In this document: positions 37,446 to 50,627 of the stretch, piece by piece
Layout of the letters: each line of letters opens with the position of its first letter
Numbering within the stretch: the stretch's first letter is position 1
Assembly (NCBI GenBank): GCA_027943245.1
Contig: JANDJZ010000090.1
Location: 1 to 64,000 of the forward strand
Origin: Acanthamoeba sp. SK_2022b
Lineage: Eukaryota > Discosea > Longamoebia > Acanthamoebidae
Direction: 5' to 3'
DNA length: 64,000 nt
The notes under the pieces: generated by a model
The model's input: the letters and a program-made list of their open reading frames with translations, nothing else
The model's database searches: none
What the model was told of the DNA's origin: nothing
Position numbers and translations under genes: made by a program

Positions 37446-39163
37446 ATGGAGACAAAGGAGCCGAAGCGAAAGGTGCTCGGCAAGGTCAAGCGGTACGTTC
37501 GTCGCTCTTCGCATCTTCTGCAGCGCGGCCCGGACCACCCAGCGCCTCCGGAGGTAGACGTCGGCACTTTCAGTTACAGTGAGTTCACCGGCCCTGGGTT
37601 CGATGCCCTGCCCGCAGAGGTACCGCTTTCTCGCCACGCGTGGTGGTCGTGTGCCATCCACTATTTAACGATAAATATCATGATTATTATAATTATAATT
37701 ATTATTATTATTTTTAATAAAAATATCTTTTGTGTAGTTGGTTGTTGCGATACTGGGGTGGGTGGCAGGACCGCGGGAGCTCGCCGCTGCTGGCGGCACG
37801 TGCAGGGCGTGGTATGCGGCTTCCCTGGAGCAGGCTCTCTGGCGACGCCTCTTCTTCGTACTGTGGCCCTCCCGCCGTGCGGCCCGCTTGCCGCCCACCC
37901 GAGCTGACGCCGATGGCGAATGGGTCCAACGCAGAAGGCGAAGAGGGAGAGGAGGCTGGAGAACGCCCTGGTAGAGAATGATGACATCGCCTCGCTGCTC
38001 AACAACGTGGTGGCCCTTGGCGACACCAACAGCTCGCCCAGGCACAGCGTAGAGGTGCGACACCCCCCTCCCCAATCTCTGTGTGCCCGTTGGGGCTTCA
38101 TCCACTGACCTGGCGATCGCTGCGCGCGCGCGCACGCTCAGGGCGGTGACGACGGAGAAGAAGAAGGCCACGATGGAAGCGAAGAGCACGCGACGGGGAC
38201 CGGCGTCGCCGCAGGGGTGGATTGGCGGGCGCGCTACAAGGCCACCTACGACGTGCCCAAGGGCGAACGGAAGCGGGACACCATCGTGGTGCGCCTCGAC
38301 AACGCCGACTTCACCGCCGCCGGCGCATTCGATCCGCCCATCACCGGCGAAGTTACCCCCCCCCCTCACCTCTACTCCTCTTCTGCGTTGTCCGGCGACC
38401 TTGGCGCGTTTGCCTGACGCCGCCGTGGGCGCGCGCGCAGGTGGTCTTGAACGTGGTCTCGAGCCGAATCGTGACGCACGGGATCTACGTGGTGGTGTCG
38501 GGCAAGGAGTTCCACTCGGCTGGCGCGGGACGGTATCAGGTTCGACGCGCACCGCGCCCCCCCCCGGTGGTGGTCCACGAGGCATCTCACCTGCACACGC
38601 ACACACACACGCACACACACACGCACACGCACACACGCACGCACACGCACGCACACACCAGCGAACGGTGCGAAGTAGCATCGTGAACGTGGCGCTGTGC
38701 GTGAGCGACGACGTTCAGTTTTCGCATCGACACGAGCGGAAGGTGGTGTATGAGCACGGCACCCACCGGCTCCCGTTCCGCGTCACGCCCCGCGCCAGCC
38801 TCACCCCGCCCTCCTTCTGCAGGTGCGCGCGCGCGCGGAGCGGCCCCGCAGCCACACACGCTGCATGCCTGGCATTCCGGAAAGACTCACCGTGCACACG
38901 ATCGTTTTCGCTTGTGTGTGTGTAGGATGGCTCCGCAGCTGCACTACTCGGCGTCGTACAAGCTGCGCGCGGTGATCGCCTACCCTCGGCTCCACGCGGA
39001 CCACTGGACCTCCAAGCACGCGCACCGTCTCACTGTCCTGCCCAGACACAACTACGAGCTGTCCCTGCTCGTACTACCCCCCCCCCCCCGTCATGCGTGT
39101 AGGGAGAGCTGTGTAGCGGCCTGTGAGCTTACCTGCTCGAGCCGCGTACATGGACGTGGGCGT

Positions 39164-39225
<62 letters not shown>

Positions 39226-40025
39226 CATCGGGGAACAGGCCAGGCAGCGCCACGTTCCGGGGAGGTCGGTGACCAGCTTCCTCAACGGCCTGGTGAAGGT
39301 CACCCTCTCGCTCCAGCGGACCGGGTTCCACCTCGGCGAGCCGGTACAGTTGCTCCGCTTGACACGCCTACCAGGCGAATGAGACCGCCTGGGCTCACAC
39401 ATATACGCGGCCATTGGGCAAACAACAGATACAGATGCAGGTGGAGGTGGACAACAACTCGCCGATGGACTTCCACTTCCTCGTGGTGAGCGCGGCGGAG
39501 CAGATGCGCTCGCCCGTGCTGTGCGACACCTTCACCACGGTCACCCTGCCCCGACACGACCGCAAGCAGCGGATGCGGGAGCGAATGGCCAAAGGCGCCT
39601 CGGGCGAACACGAAGGAGGAGGAGGAGGAGGAGAGAGAGCACACGAACATGACGAACAAGAAGACGACGAGCAAGCGGGAGAAGAGGCAGAGCCAAGGAC
39701 AACGTCGAGGCCAGGGACGGAGGACGACGGAGACCGTCATCGGCCCGACGGCAACGTCAGTCTGAAGAGCAAGCAGAAGGCCCCGGAGAAGTGGTTCGCA
39801 GCAGAGATGCTCAAGGGCCAGCGGTCGACGCACAACGTGGAGTTCACGATCTACGAGGAGGACACCAACGGGCCGCCGTGGAACGTGCCCTACTCGGCCT
39901 ACGTCGAGCAACGCTACGTGATCCACGTCAAGCTCCGGCGAAAGGAGGGGCGCAGCCTGCTCCTGGGCGCGCTCGAGCCCTCTGCCGACTCGGCCCCTGT
40001 CGTCTTCGTCGCGCCACCCCTCTGA
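37446..40025 (+). CDS. F-box and arrestin-like domain protein
   Basis: ATG at 37446. Exon 1 (to 37619) ends with FDALPAE and exon 2 (37738-37857) continues LVVAILGWVAGPRELAAAG, TCRAWYAAS, LWRRLFF: an F-box of the LP-x-E ... C+-W ... LW+-LF type that would bind Skp1 of an SCF ubiquitin ligase. The intron at 37858-37931 restores the frame to KAKRERRLENALVEND. After an acidic linker, strands VVLNVVSSRIVTHGIYVVVSGKEFHS, then FSHRHERKVVYEHGTHRLPFRV and LHYSASYKLRAVIAYP form an arrestin-N-like fold (alpha-arrestin type). A second beta set follows (VTLSLQRTGFHLGEP, MQVEVDNNSPMDFHFLVV) with an acidic insertion, then EFTIYEEDTNGPPWNV and APPL stop at 40023-40025. Full length; intron edges inside repeats approximate. 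Confidence 0.75.
38595..38660. repeat. (CA/CG) dinucleotide repeat in intron
   Basis: Imperfect CA repeat with CG interruptions in the F-box/arrestin gene. Confidence 0.85.
39169..39224. repeat. (GT)n microsatellite in intron
   Basis: About 28 GT units in an F-box/arrestin intron. Confidence 0.95.
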
Positions 40026-40218
40026 GGGACCAGTCACCACATTCCACACATGCCATCTAAAATGGCAAATGAAAAAAAGAAAGCAAAATAGAAAATAGAA
40101 CAGTCAAACGCAAAGATCCAATCAATCAATTGTGTGATCGGATATAGACAAGTCTTTCTTGGGACTCGGCTGAGGACGCCCCGTTGTTGTGGGCCCGGGC
40201 TGCGTACCTGATCGAGAA

Positions 40219-41045
40219 ATGATGGCCGATGGAAACGGAATGTTCACGAACAAATTGACGCCCCATGCGCAGGCGAGACCGCCATACTCTTCCTCTAATC
40301 CACCACCTCGGCCCCCTCGGTCACCTCGCGGTGCCACCCCAGTCTCTCACCACGCCCTACCGACACATGCCCACCTGCTTGATTCTGAACCGGCTGCGGG
40401 CGCGCCGCCCTTGAGCGATTCTACTTCCACGTCCCTGGACATCACTTCCTCCTCATCGTCTCCATCAACTATGGGGCCCAAGCCGGGGGTAGCCTACCCC
40501 CGATTTCCTCGTCTGGCCGAGTACTTCATCGTAGTCGGCGTCAAGCAGCCCCTCTCGCTCCTCGGTGCCTGGCCCGCCCGCGTTTTTTATTTTATTTTAT
40601 TTGTTATTATTTACTCTTTTTCTCCTTTCCCTTTGGCTACTTGCTCTTACACGTTTGTATTTGTGTTGCGCTCTTGCGCAGAGGGGCCGAGCACGGGCGA
40701 GGTGTTGGACGTGCTGCCACGGCCGTCCGATGACGACAACCCCATCGGCGGCATCTCAATGGTACACCACCCCTTTCGTGTTTTGCTGGTTGCCCGGTTG
40801 TTGCTCGATGATGTTGTTGAGGCTCACTCACGAGCCCTCCCCCTCTCTTGGGTGCCTGCGTCGCGTGTAGTTCTGCTTTCCCGATGGCGTTACGATCAAG
40901 TATGAGGAAGACCCGGTCAAGTTTCACACGTTCGTGCTCACCGGCCTGCTGGGCGGGCGCCTCTACGGCTTCTGCCTTGTCTTCCCCGAGCGACACCTCC
41001 TCCCCGCAGCTCCCTGTACTCCTCCTCCTCCTCCTCCTCCTCCTC

Positions 41046-41076
<31 letters not shown>

Positions 41077-41083
41077 AACACAC

Positions 41084-41137
<54 letters not shown>

Positions 41138-44100
41138 AACGCTGCCACACATTTACAACCCACTTCATGATGGACTCACATGCTGCGCCTTCCAGCTGGA
41201 CCGCCTCCGCCCGGACACAGGCACTGGCCAAAGTACGGCTACGTTCCCAAGTGTCTGTGCATCGTCTCCGAGAAGACCTTCATGAACACGTTCAAGCGCT
41301 ACCTCTCATCGTACGCGCTCCGCTCTTCTTCTTCTTCTTCGTCTTCGTCTTCTTCTTTGCGTCGCCGTCGTCATCGCTGCTCCGGGCGCTCACCTTGTTG
41401 AGGGGCTTTGCTCGCAGGATCTATCTGATGGGCAAGGAAGAAGGGCTCGCCTGTCCCCTGGAGTTCCACTTGGCCAACCTCCTCTTGGAGACCCCTGCCC
41501 CGCTCCCCGGTTCGCGCCGCCTTCTCTTTTCGTTTTCGCTCTTCGTTCTTTTTCTTTTGCCCCGTTCTCCTCTCGAGGCACCTGTGCTCACTGGACCTTG
41601 GCCCGCAGGTCGTATCGATGTCACGTTTTCGCTTCCCAACAGTCCCGATTTCACGTTCTACCAACCGTCGCGGCACGAGTTCCCTCTCATCGACGTACGT
41701 GTCTCGTCTCGTCTCGTCTCGTCTCGCTCTCTCTCCCCCCCCCCGTGCATGCGTGTTCACCACGTTCTTCTACTCGCCTCCAGTTTTCGCTGCGAAGCCT
41801 GTTCGAGTGTCTGGAGGTTGAGCGCATATTGCAGCTCATCCTGTGCATGATGCTGGAGAAGAAGATCCTCCTCTACTCTCGGCACACCGCACTGCTCACC
41901 ATTGTCACCGAGGTACCCCCTCCGTCACGCCACGTGCTCGTTTACAACATCTTTTCCTTTTATTATTTTAAATTATTATAATTATAATTATAATTATTAT
42001 TATTATTATGGACTAACATGTCGTGACCATTTGGCAGGGTGTCAGTGCGCTTCTGTATCCGTTCAAGTGGGACCTCGTGTACGTGCCGCTCCTGTCCCGA
42101 TCGCTGATCGATCACACCGAGGCGCCCACGCCCTTCGTCATGGGCATGCACAGCTCCTACCTCGCCGACATCCCGTCCAACAGAGAGGTTCGTCGGGCAG
42201 CACGCGCCCATGTTTGTATAGCTGGGGAGTGCTGAGCCAATCAAATGCGTTTCCATTTACCACCACCACCACCTCCCACCACCACCACCACCACCACTAC
42301 CAGGAAATGGTATTGGTCGATCTGGACCGCAACAGGCTGGAGACGACAGAGGTGCTGCCCGAGTTTCCTGCGCGCGACAAGAGTACGCGCGACATCCCGC
42401 TTTTATTTATTTATTTTTGTTTTGTTTTGTTTTGTTTTTTGTTTGTTGTTTTGTTTTGTTTGTTCTCGTCTCGGATAGGCACGCGCCGGGCCCTGACGCG
42501 TCGCTCGTGTCCAGGCGAATTGGTCGAACGGCTCATGGCGCACATCCACCCCGCCCTCGCGACGATCGACCTGGCCTTCCCCGCCATGTCCAACAACACC
42601 GAACTCGAACGCACGCCCGGTATTCCACCTCTTTCTCTCTCTCTCCCCCCCCCAATGTGTTCTCTTTCGTTCTTTGTTGACCACGCGCACGTGATGGTTG
42701 GGTGGATGATGCAGAGCGGTGGGCGACGTATCACGAGAAGCGGATACGGGCGGCGTTCTTCGTGTTCTTCGTGGACCTCATCAACGGCTACCAGTTCAGC
42801 GGCGACGGGAACGGAAACGCGGACGAGTCCTTCATCGCCGTCCAGCCCGACTCGTCCAAGGAGTTCTTCGAGAAGTTCTTCGGCACCGAGATGTGGTACT
42901 CGTTCGTCGAGCAGCGCAAGAAGCAGGGCGACGACCTCTTCGAGGACTTTATCACCTATCGCGGTATGCCTCTCCTATATAGAGATATATATATAATTAT
43001 ATAATTATATACACTCATATAAATAAAATAACTCATATATTTATTTATTTATATATATACACACACAGAGGAACGAGCTACGCGTAGAGGCAAATCGAAC
43101 GTGTCAGACCCGAGCAGGGAGCGTCGACGAGAGCGGGAGAGGGAGATGGAGTACCTCATGGACCGGTTCGGCTGCGGCGGCAGCGGCGGCGGGAGCAGCG
43201 GCGGCGCGTGCGCCCACATCGCGGTGCCCAAGCCCTCCCTCGCCCACGTCGCCCGGGAGCGGGAGGAGGCCGTCCGGCGCATCCTCGACGAGCGCCGCGC
43301 TGCGGCGTCCGCCGAGGACGAGTCGTGGAAGCGGCGACTGGAGGAGTGGGACGTCGAGCGCAAGCGCGCCAGAGAAGTGGAGCGCGAGCGGGAGAAGGAG
43401 CGCCTCGCGCGCAGGGAGCCCCCGGGCCACTTTGCGGAGACCACTCCTTTGGTACACGCGCACGCACGCAGGCAGGCGCGGGGGGTGGGGGGGGGGAGCG
43501 GCGAGGGCTGACGCGATGCGCGCGATTGCAGAGCACGTCGCCCAGCCGGCAGAGGGCCAACTCGCTGCAGCAGCCCCCCACGACCGGCCAGCACCTCGCG
43601 CCCACGCCACAGCGCATGCCGCCGATCTCGCCCGGCTCCGTGCGCCCGAACGCTGCCGGCGTTCCGCTGAGCTCCTCCCTTCCCGAGGCACGTGGCGCCC
43701 TTCCCCGCTTTTTTCCGGATATCACGTTTATTATTTTATTTTATTTTATTAATATTTTATTATTCATTTATTTGCCTCACCCAACAATGCAACAATTTCG
43801 CGACTGCAGCAGCAGCAGCAGAGAGGGCCGCCCAGGCCCAAGTCGCCGAACGCGGCGCCGTTGGGGTCCTATCCCGGTCCCCCCGTGCCGGCCCGCGTCA
43901 AGAAGCCCCTCACCACCGTTCGCTTTCCCGCCACGAACGACGCACAACCCCCTCCCCTCCTCCCCACACTCACGGATCGCGCGCGCGTGTGGCTGCAGGC
44001 GCTCTCCACTCCGCACATGACGCCGGTGGGCAGGAAGGACATGCCGCCGCAGGCCACCCCCGGAGGTCCCGGCAGGCTCGCCCAGCCGCAGCCGTTCCTG

Positions 44101-45734
44101 GGCGTCAGCCGCACGCCCCTCCACTCCACCTCCCGCCAGCGGCGCGACATGCTCGAGCACATCCACAAGGCATCGCGCTGCTCTCTTCTTCTTCTTCTTC
44201 TTCTTCTTCTTGCAACCCCTCCTCCCCCCGCACGTGTCACTCACTCGCGTTTGCGTTCGTGCGTCGTGTCGTGTCGTGTCGTGTCGTGTCGTGTCGTGTC
44301 GTGTCGTGTCGTGTCGTGTCGTGTCGTGTCGTGTCGTGTCGTGTCGTGTCGTGTCGTGTCGTTGGCTGAGGTCAGTCGCAGAAGGAATTCGAAAGGCGAG
44401 AGCCGGACGCTTCGGGCAAGCGAGCGAGGCCGTCTTCGCTCAACCTGGGCGCTCAGCGCCGCGGCCACCGGAGGAGCAAGTCCGTCGCCATCATCGACAG
44501 TGCGCGTTTCCTTTCTCTCTCTCTCTCCCCCCTCCCCCCGACTGGTGCCATGGCGGCGGCGACGGCGACGACTAATGACGTGTGCGCGCTCGGCAGCGAC
44601 GAGGTCGGCGGGGTCGCTGGAGACGGCGGAGCTGGAGGGGCGCGTCTCCAAAGAGGAGAGCGACCTCCACAACTCCACCGGCAGCGACATGGGCGAGGGC
44701 AGCGAGGACGACGAGTTTGGTAGAGCCCCCCCCCCCGCCAACGCGCGCGCACGGTGATGGTGAGGGTGAGAGGGGGGGGGTTGACGTGTGCATCGCGTGG
44801 CGAGCGCAGGCGAGGACCTGGAGGAGGAGGAGTGCAAGGAGGAGGGCTCGGACGGGGACGAGGAGGCGGCGTGGGGCGAGGAGGAGGCCAAGCGGCCGTG
44901 GGCCTTCCCGCGGCTCGCGCCGGAGGTGTTTGACGCCTTCGAGGGGCGCTACGACCAGCTGGTCGAGCAGCTGTCCCGCCGCATCGCCGCCTCGCCCGAG
45001 ATCGCGCAGCTGTACATGCTACGCGCCCTCATCTACACCGAGCTTGGCGATCCTCTCAACGCCCTGCGGGTACCTCCTCCCCTGTTCCAATTTCTCTGTT
45101 TATTTATTTATTTTAAATAAATAAATAAATAGTTATTTTTTTAATTGATTACTGATTGGGTGTTTGCGGTGATGCGCAGGATCACGATATGGTGTGGTCG
45201 TTGATGTACGGGCACGCGCACGTGATAGCGGAGAACAGGGAGCGGATGAAGGCCCTGTTCGCGCTCCTGGACGAGCACCAGCTCGAGGAGGCCGCCAAGA
45301 TCGGGACCTACACCGAGTCCCAGCTCTCGCACTTCATCAAGAAGCGCGAACACGAGCACGAGCACGAGCACGACGACGACGATCGCGAGGGCGACGACAA
45401 GGTTCGCCTACCCCCCCCAATCCCGCGCGCGCATTTGGCGCGATTGGCGGGCGATTGACGGTTGATTGGCGGTCCGTTTGCAGGACAAGTCGATGATGGA
45501 TTCGTTGGACCGTTCGTCGGGCGACATGTTTGACAGCTCCAACTCGCCCATCAGCCCGCGGGCCAAGGGCGCCGTCGCCACCTCCAACAACCCCGCCGTC
45601 ATCACCATCGCGCCGCCTCCGCTCAAGGTGCCACCACCCATCCAGCTCCAACGTGCGAGGCTACTAGTCGCTCACGCCACACATCACACACACAACACAA
45701 CACATGCACACACACACACACACACACAACACAT

Positions 45735-45800
<66 letters not shown>

Positions 45801-48800
45801 CACACAACACGTGCGGGACTAGGATGAGAGCGATGGGGAGTGGGAGTACAAGGTGTATGTGGGCAAGCTGGTGAGCGCCCTCCCCACGGCCAAGAAGGTC
45901 CATCGGCGAGAGTTCATCGACTACGCCGTATCCGTCAACCTCTGCCCCGACGTCTACGACGCCAAGATGCACGTGTCCCTCTCTCTCCCTCTCTCTCTCT
46001 CCCTCTCTCTCTCTCTCTCACCCTTTTACCACAAACGGCGCTCATGCGAACAACAACCTATGGCGCTCGAGTGTCGTCGCACTAAACGACAATTATCTAT
46101 CCTCCTCTCCTCCCCCCCCTCCCTCTTTCATACACGTGGGCTTCGATCAACGAACACGAACAGACTGTTCGCGGTGCTGACGGCGACGAAGAAGGCGGCC
46201 CCGAGCAAGTTCATCCTGCCCAGCAAGCTCGTCAAGTTTGTCAAGACCGTGCAGGCGACCTACTGCCAGACCGTCAGCTGGGTACCGCGCCTCGGTACGC
46301 TCCCCTTCCGTTTTATTTATTTATTTATTTATTTATTTGATTCAATATCTCTTTTTATATTCCTCGATTTTACACATATTTTATCGAAATAATTCGATCC
46401 ATTTTTTTTTATTTACGCACGTGGCTGGCGGCAGGTCGGGGAGAGATCGTCCTGCGGGTGTCGTCGAGCAGCGTGACCACCACGTCGGGCGCGAGGGGCT
46501 ACATGATCCTCACGAACCACCGCCTCCTCTTCGCGGTATATACGCCTCGTCGTGCTGTGTGCTGCGTGCTGTGTGCTGCGTGCTGGTGTTTTGCCTGTGC
46601 TTGGCCCCGGTTGCGTGCAGTATCTGACCGCCCATCTCGCCCTCACGCAGCCCAAGAAGCCGTCCAAGAAGGACGACAGCCAGAGCAAGAGCAATTTCCT
46701 GTTGAGCAACATCGTGAAGGTGGAGCGACACAACTTCAAGGTACCTCGTGCTATTTTTTCCTCTTTGCACTCCTACCGGTGGCGCGACACATCATGGAGC
46801 TATGTGTACACATTATGCGGAATGCTACGTATTTATTTATTTATTTAAAATATTAATATTTTCAATCACATCCACCAACCAGATATTTATCCCGCCGGGT
46901 TTGCCCTGTCTCAACATTCACGACCGGACGCGGAACTGCGAGACGTTCTGCTTCCTGTCGTGGGTAGAACGCGACATCTGGCTGTCCTGCCTCAACGAAA
47001 TGCAGGTACGCGTGCTCACTAATAATTATTGTTTATTATTATTACTATTATTACTATTATTATTGCTCCTACCGCTAATAACTTTAACTTGCTGGTTGTG
47101 GTCGAACAGGTGGCCTATGAGATTGCGATCGATCTGTCCGATCCGCGCATCATCTGCCACACCGCACACCGCCTCATGCTCAGCGAGTCCATCTACCGCA
47201 TCAAGAAGCGATACGTCGTACGTTTTGGGGAGGAGGAGAGCCATCCCGCGTTGCGTTGCGTCGTGTTGTGGAGAGGCTCATCGCTTCTCGCTCTCTCTCT
47301 CTCTCTCTCCCATCAGAGGAATCTGTTTACGTTCGCCGACTTCACGTCGCAGTCGTTCTACCAAATTGCAAAGAGGCTCGAGGCCCGCGGCATCCTCAAC
47401 ACCGGCCACGCCTGGGACGTCAACCAGACCGTACGCCCCTGGCCTTGCCGCCTTCCCCCGCCCCCCACGGCGCACGCTCACGCTCGGCGCGCGCGCGCGC
47501 TTGGTTGGTCGTGTGGCCTGCAGGCGCGACATGCGTGCGCTGTCTCGGAGGACCTGCTCGGGGCCATCGTGGCGCTGTTCTTCGCCCACGTCCTCCCCGA
47601 CGGCCACCAGGTGGACTTCAAGGCGTTGGCCGCCTCGCCCGACTTCCAGCGCTTTGAAGAGGCCAGCGCCGAGCTGCAGGTGCCCTTTCCTTCTCAACTA
47701 TTTATTTGTTATATTTATATTTATTTATTATAAATAGAAAACAATATTAATAATCCTCGCTACAATGATGCGTGCGGGCGCCGTGTACAGCGAGTGAACC
47801 TGGCGCAGCTGAGCGCGAAGGAGCGCACGGCGTTCTTCATCAACGTGTACAACGTGCTGGCCATCCACGGATTCGTGGTGACGGGCTTCCCCCGCTGCCA
47901 GCTCGATTGGCGCTACTTTGCGCGCACCGCCTGCTACGACATCGCCGGCCTTCCCTTCTCCCTCGACGAGATCCACCACGGTCTCCTCCGGTACATGTTC
48001 TACCTCCCCCTTTTACTCTCTTTTTTCTTTTCTTTTCTGTTTTTCTCTATTTTTCTTTTCTCTTTTCTTTTCTTTTCCACGCCGCTGATGGTTGCGCCCG
48101 TTGGCTTGGGGTCGGTGCAGAGGCAACCGGGCGGGCCCGTGGTTCTCGAAGAAGCGCTTCGCCGAGGACGACCCGCGGCTGCAGTACTCGATCGAGCGGC
48201 CGGACTACCGCGTCCTGTTCGCCCTCTCCATCCACTCGTACTCGTCGCCCTGCCTCCGCCTCTACGACGCCGACAACATCGAGGTGTGGCTCAACCTCGC
48301 CACCGAGGAGTACATCTCCTCCAACGTGCAGATCCTGCCCGTCAAGGACCGCCAGGTTGCCCCCCCCCCTCCTCCTCCTCCTCCACGTGATCAATGTTCG
48401 GTGTGGCTGACCGGCGGGGAATCGCCACCACCACCACCAGCAGCAGCAGCAGCAGCTGATCCTGCCCGAGATGCTGAGATGGTACTACAAGGACTTCCTG
48501 GAATTCTCTGGCGGCGAGGCCGACACCGACTCCTCGTCGTCTCCCTCCGTGCCCCAGTCCTCGTCGTCTTCGCTCACCGGTGCGCGCTCCTCTCCGCGTT
48601 TTCGGGGGAGATGCGTGTCGTGTGTGTTGTGTGTGTGGGTGGGTGTGTGGGTGTGTGTGTGTTGTGTGTGTGCGTGCGTGCGTGTGTGTGTGCGTGCGTG
48701 TGTGCGTGTGTGTGTTGCTGACCGGTCGCTGGCTTGCTTGTGTTGTTGCAGGGCCGCTGGGCGGTGCGGGCAGCCCGAGCCTGACGGGCCTGCTGCGGCG

Positions 48801-48933
48801 GGTGGTGCTGCCCTTCCTGTCCGGCGGGAAGCGCAAGGCCCTCCAGACGCTCCTGACGAGCGAGGGCGCCCCCTACGAGGTCAAGTGGATCTACACGTGG
48901 ACGCCCTCTCCCAAGCCCTTCCGCCAGCTCTAA
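40219..48933 (+). CDS. Giant DENN + GRAM/PH + DUF547 domain protein
   Basis: ATG at 40219 (MMADGNGMFTNK), stop at 48931-48933 after FRQL; about 30 exons, well over 1,500 aa. Order: Pro/Ser-rich leader; uDENN (EYFIVVGV, FCFPDGVTIKYE, FHTFVLTGLLGGRLYGFCLVF); cDENN (FSLRSLFECLEVERILQLIL, LEKKILLYSR, LLYPFKWDLVYVPLL, HSSYLADIP, VDLDRN); dDENN (AAFFVFFVDLINGY, SFVEQRKKQGD). This is a Rab GEF type module. Then a charged coiled coil, Pro-rich and acidic linkers, a TPR-like pair (AQLYMLRALIYTELGDPLNAL), a GRAM/PH-like part (GYMILTNHRLLFA, NIVKVERHNF), a DEP-like helical region (FADFTSQSFYQIAKRLEARG) and C-terminal DUF547 (ERTAFFINVYNVLAIHGF, YDIAGLPFSLDEIHHGLLR, YSSPCLRLY, MLRWYYKDFL). All intron joins checked keep frame. 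That it is one gene and not two is likely but unproven. Confidence 0.8.
41066..41133. repeat. CT then (CA)n microsatellite in intron
   Basis: CTCTCT followed by about 30 CA units in a DENN-gene intron. Confidence 0.9.
44266..44360. repeat. (GTGTC)19 pentanucleotide repeat in intron
   Basis: Nineteen tandem GTGTC units in a DENN-gene intron. This is the same sense-strand unit as the intronic repeat at 86-145, 44 kb away and in another gene. Confidence 0.95.
45679..45802. repeat. (CA)n microsatellite cluster in intron
   Basis: Interrupted CA repeat with two ACACATG units, in a DENN-gene intron. Confidence 0.9.
48607..48716. repeat. (GT)n with GC interruptions in intron
   Basis: Imperfect GT repeat in the last intron of the DENN gene. 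Confidence 0.85.
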
Positions 48934-49069
48934 TATGTTCGCAAAGAGAGAGAGAGAGAGAGAGAGAGAAGACGTTTGTTTGCATGTAATGTAACATATC
49001 GCCCCAAGTCGTGTAGAAAACGCTTTATATTTTTATGTATTTCTTTTTATACTTATCAAGAAAGAGAGC

Positions 49070-50384
49070 ATGAAGCGCAAGGTGGCGTGGGCGAGCGCAG
49101 GGTTGGTGGTGTATGCGGGGGCAGCCTGGGGAGTGTACCGCTACCTCCAGCCCGCCAGCAGTGAGGGCGAGAGCGGTGCGTGCACCGGAGTGCCGGAGGG
49201 CGTGTGGGAGGGGCTGGCCGGAGGTTACGACGCGGCCGTGGACAGAGACGAACGGGTCACGGGGGTGCTCAAGCGACGGACTGCCCTTCTCTCCCACGCC
49301 CGTGGGCAGGTCCTCGAAGTCGCGTGCGGCACCGGTACTACACCAAACATAAACTTGAACTAGATCAAAAAGCAATTATTTAACAAGCATATTTTTACAA
49401 ATATTTATTTAATTATTTATTTATTTTTGAAGGAAGGAACCTGTTGCTGTACCCCATGACTTCGGCGACCATCACGCGCGTGACGGCCACCGATGCCTCC
49501 CCCGGCATGCTCGATGTCGCCCGCACCAAGCTCCTCGAAGAGGGTGCGTGCCGCGAGAGCATCATCGTCGATGCGCCCGATGTCGGTGGAAAACAACGAC
49601 GATGGCTGAGCACGCATGTGTTGGGTGATCAGGTAACGAGGAGCAGAAGCGACGCATCACCTTCCACCGCACCGACGCGCACGACCTCTCCAGCTTTCCC
49701 GACAACAGCTTCGACACTGTACGGCCCACTGGCTCTCCCTTGGCGCAGCCTAACCCCCGGGGGACATGCCACCCCCGTACAACGCTGGAAGCTCATCGGT
49801 GAGTGGACGGGTCCCCGCAGGTGGTGGACACCTTTGGCCTGTGCAGCTTCTCCGATCCGGTCAAGGTGCTGAAGGAGATGCAGCGAGTCTGTAAGAAGGG
49901 TGGGTGGCGCCCGGGCACTCCTCCCGTTCCTCCCGCGACGGGTCTTGGCCGTGCTGACGCGGCGCGCTCTGCCCTGCGCGCAGATGGCAAGGCGCGCATT
50001 CTGCTGCTCGAACACGGCAGGCCAGAACGCCACGGATGGCTCGCCAAGTACATCGATCGCCGCGCGCCGAGGTAGGACCGCGGTGGTGCTGCGCGCTGTT
50101 GCTGCGTGCTGTTGCTGCGCGCGTGCGAAGAACGCTGGCTCACACACCACACATCACAACTGGCCATCAGACACGCGCACAAGTGGGGCTGTTGGTGGAA
50201 TCGGGACATCAGCAAGCTCGTGGCGGAAGCGGGCCTGGTGGTCCACGAGAAGACCACCTACCACTTGGGTGCCTAACTTTGCCCATTAATTGCTTTTTAT
50301 CATCGTTTTAACCTTCCTCACGCATCCCGTTGGATCACAGGGACCGGATACGCCATCATTGCATCCCCACCACAGCAACAATGA
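49070..50384 (+). CDS. Membrane-anchored SAM-dependent methyltransferase
   Basis: ATG at 49070; residues about 6-26 (WASAGLVVYAGAAWGVYRYL) form an N-terminal membrane anchor. Class I Rossmann methyltransferase: motif I VLEVACGTG joined across an intron to RNLLLYP, then VTATDASPGMLDVA (acidic loop), FHRTDAHDLSSFPDNSFDT, VVDTFGLCSFSDPVKVLKEM and ILLLEHGR. Resembles mitochondrial-outer or ER-membrane Methyltransf_11 proteins of the METTL7/OMS1 type. The frame meets a stop at 50274, but splicing gtgcct...cacag (50270-50340) adds GTGYAIIASPPQQQ and stops at 50384. This fits the family's last beta strand (YHLGTGYAIIA), so it is preferred. Substrate unknown. Confidence 0.8.
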
Positions 50385-50627
50385 TAGCCTATTCTGCACA
50401 CACACACACAGACGCAACGCCTTTGAATATTGCCTGTCATGGTTACCGTGTGTGGAGGCGCACTGAAGATCGGTAGGTAACCATGAAGAAGACCGATGGA
50501 GGAGGCGTGATCCGTGAGGGCCTGTGAGGCTGGGTCACCAAAGTTGGATGGCTTGGACAATGGTGTGCGGCAGCAGTAAGGATCCTGAGATCAACTGAGC
50601 ATATGGGGAGGCGGTCTGACTACTTTC

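Noticed and set aside
40963..41163. Cys-Val repeat and Thr-His repeat ORFs at CA/GT tracts (here and at about ten other sites)
   Set aside because: All coincide with dinucleotide repeats within introns.
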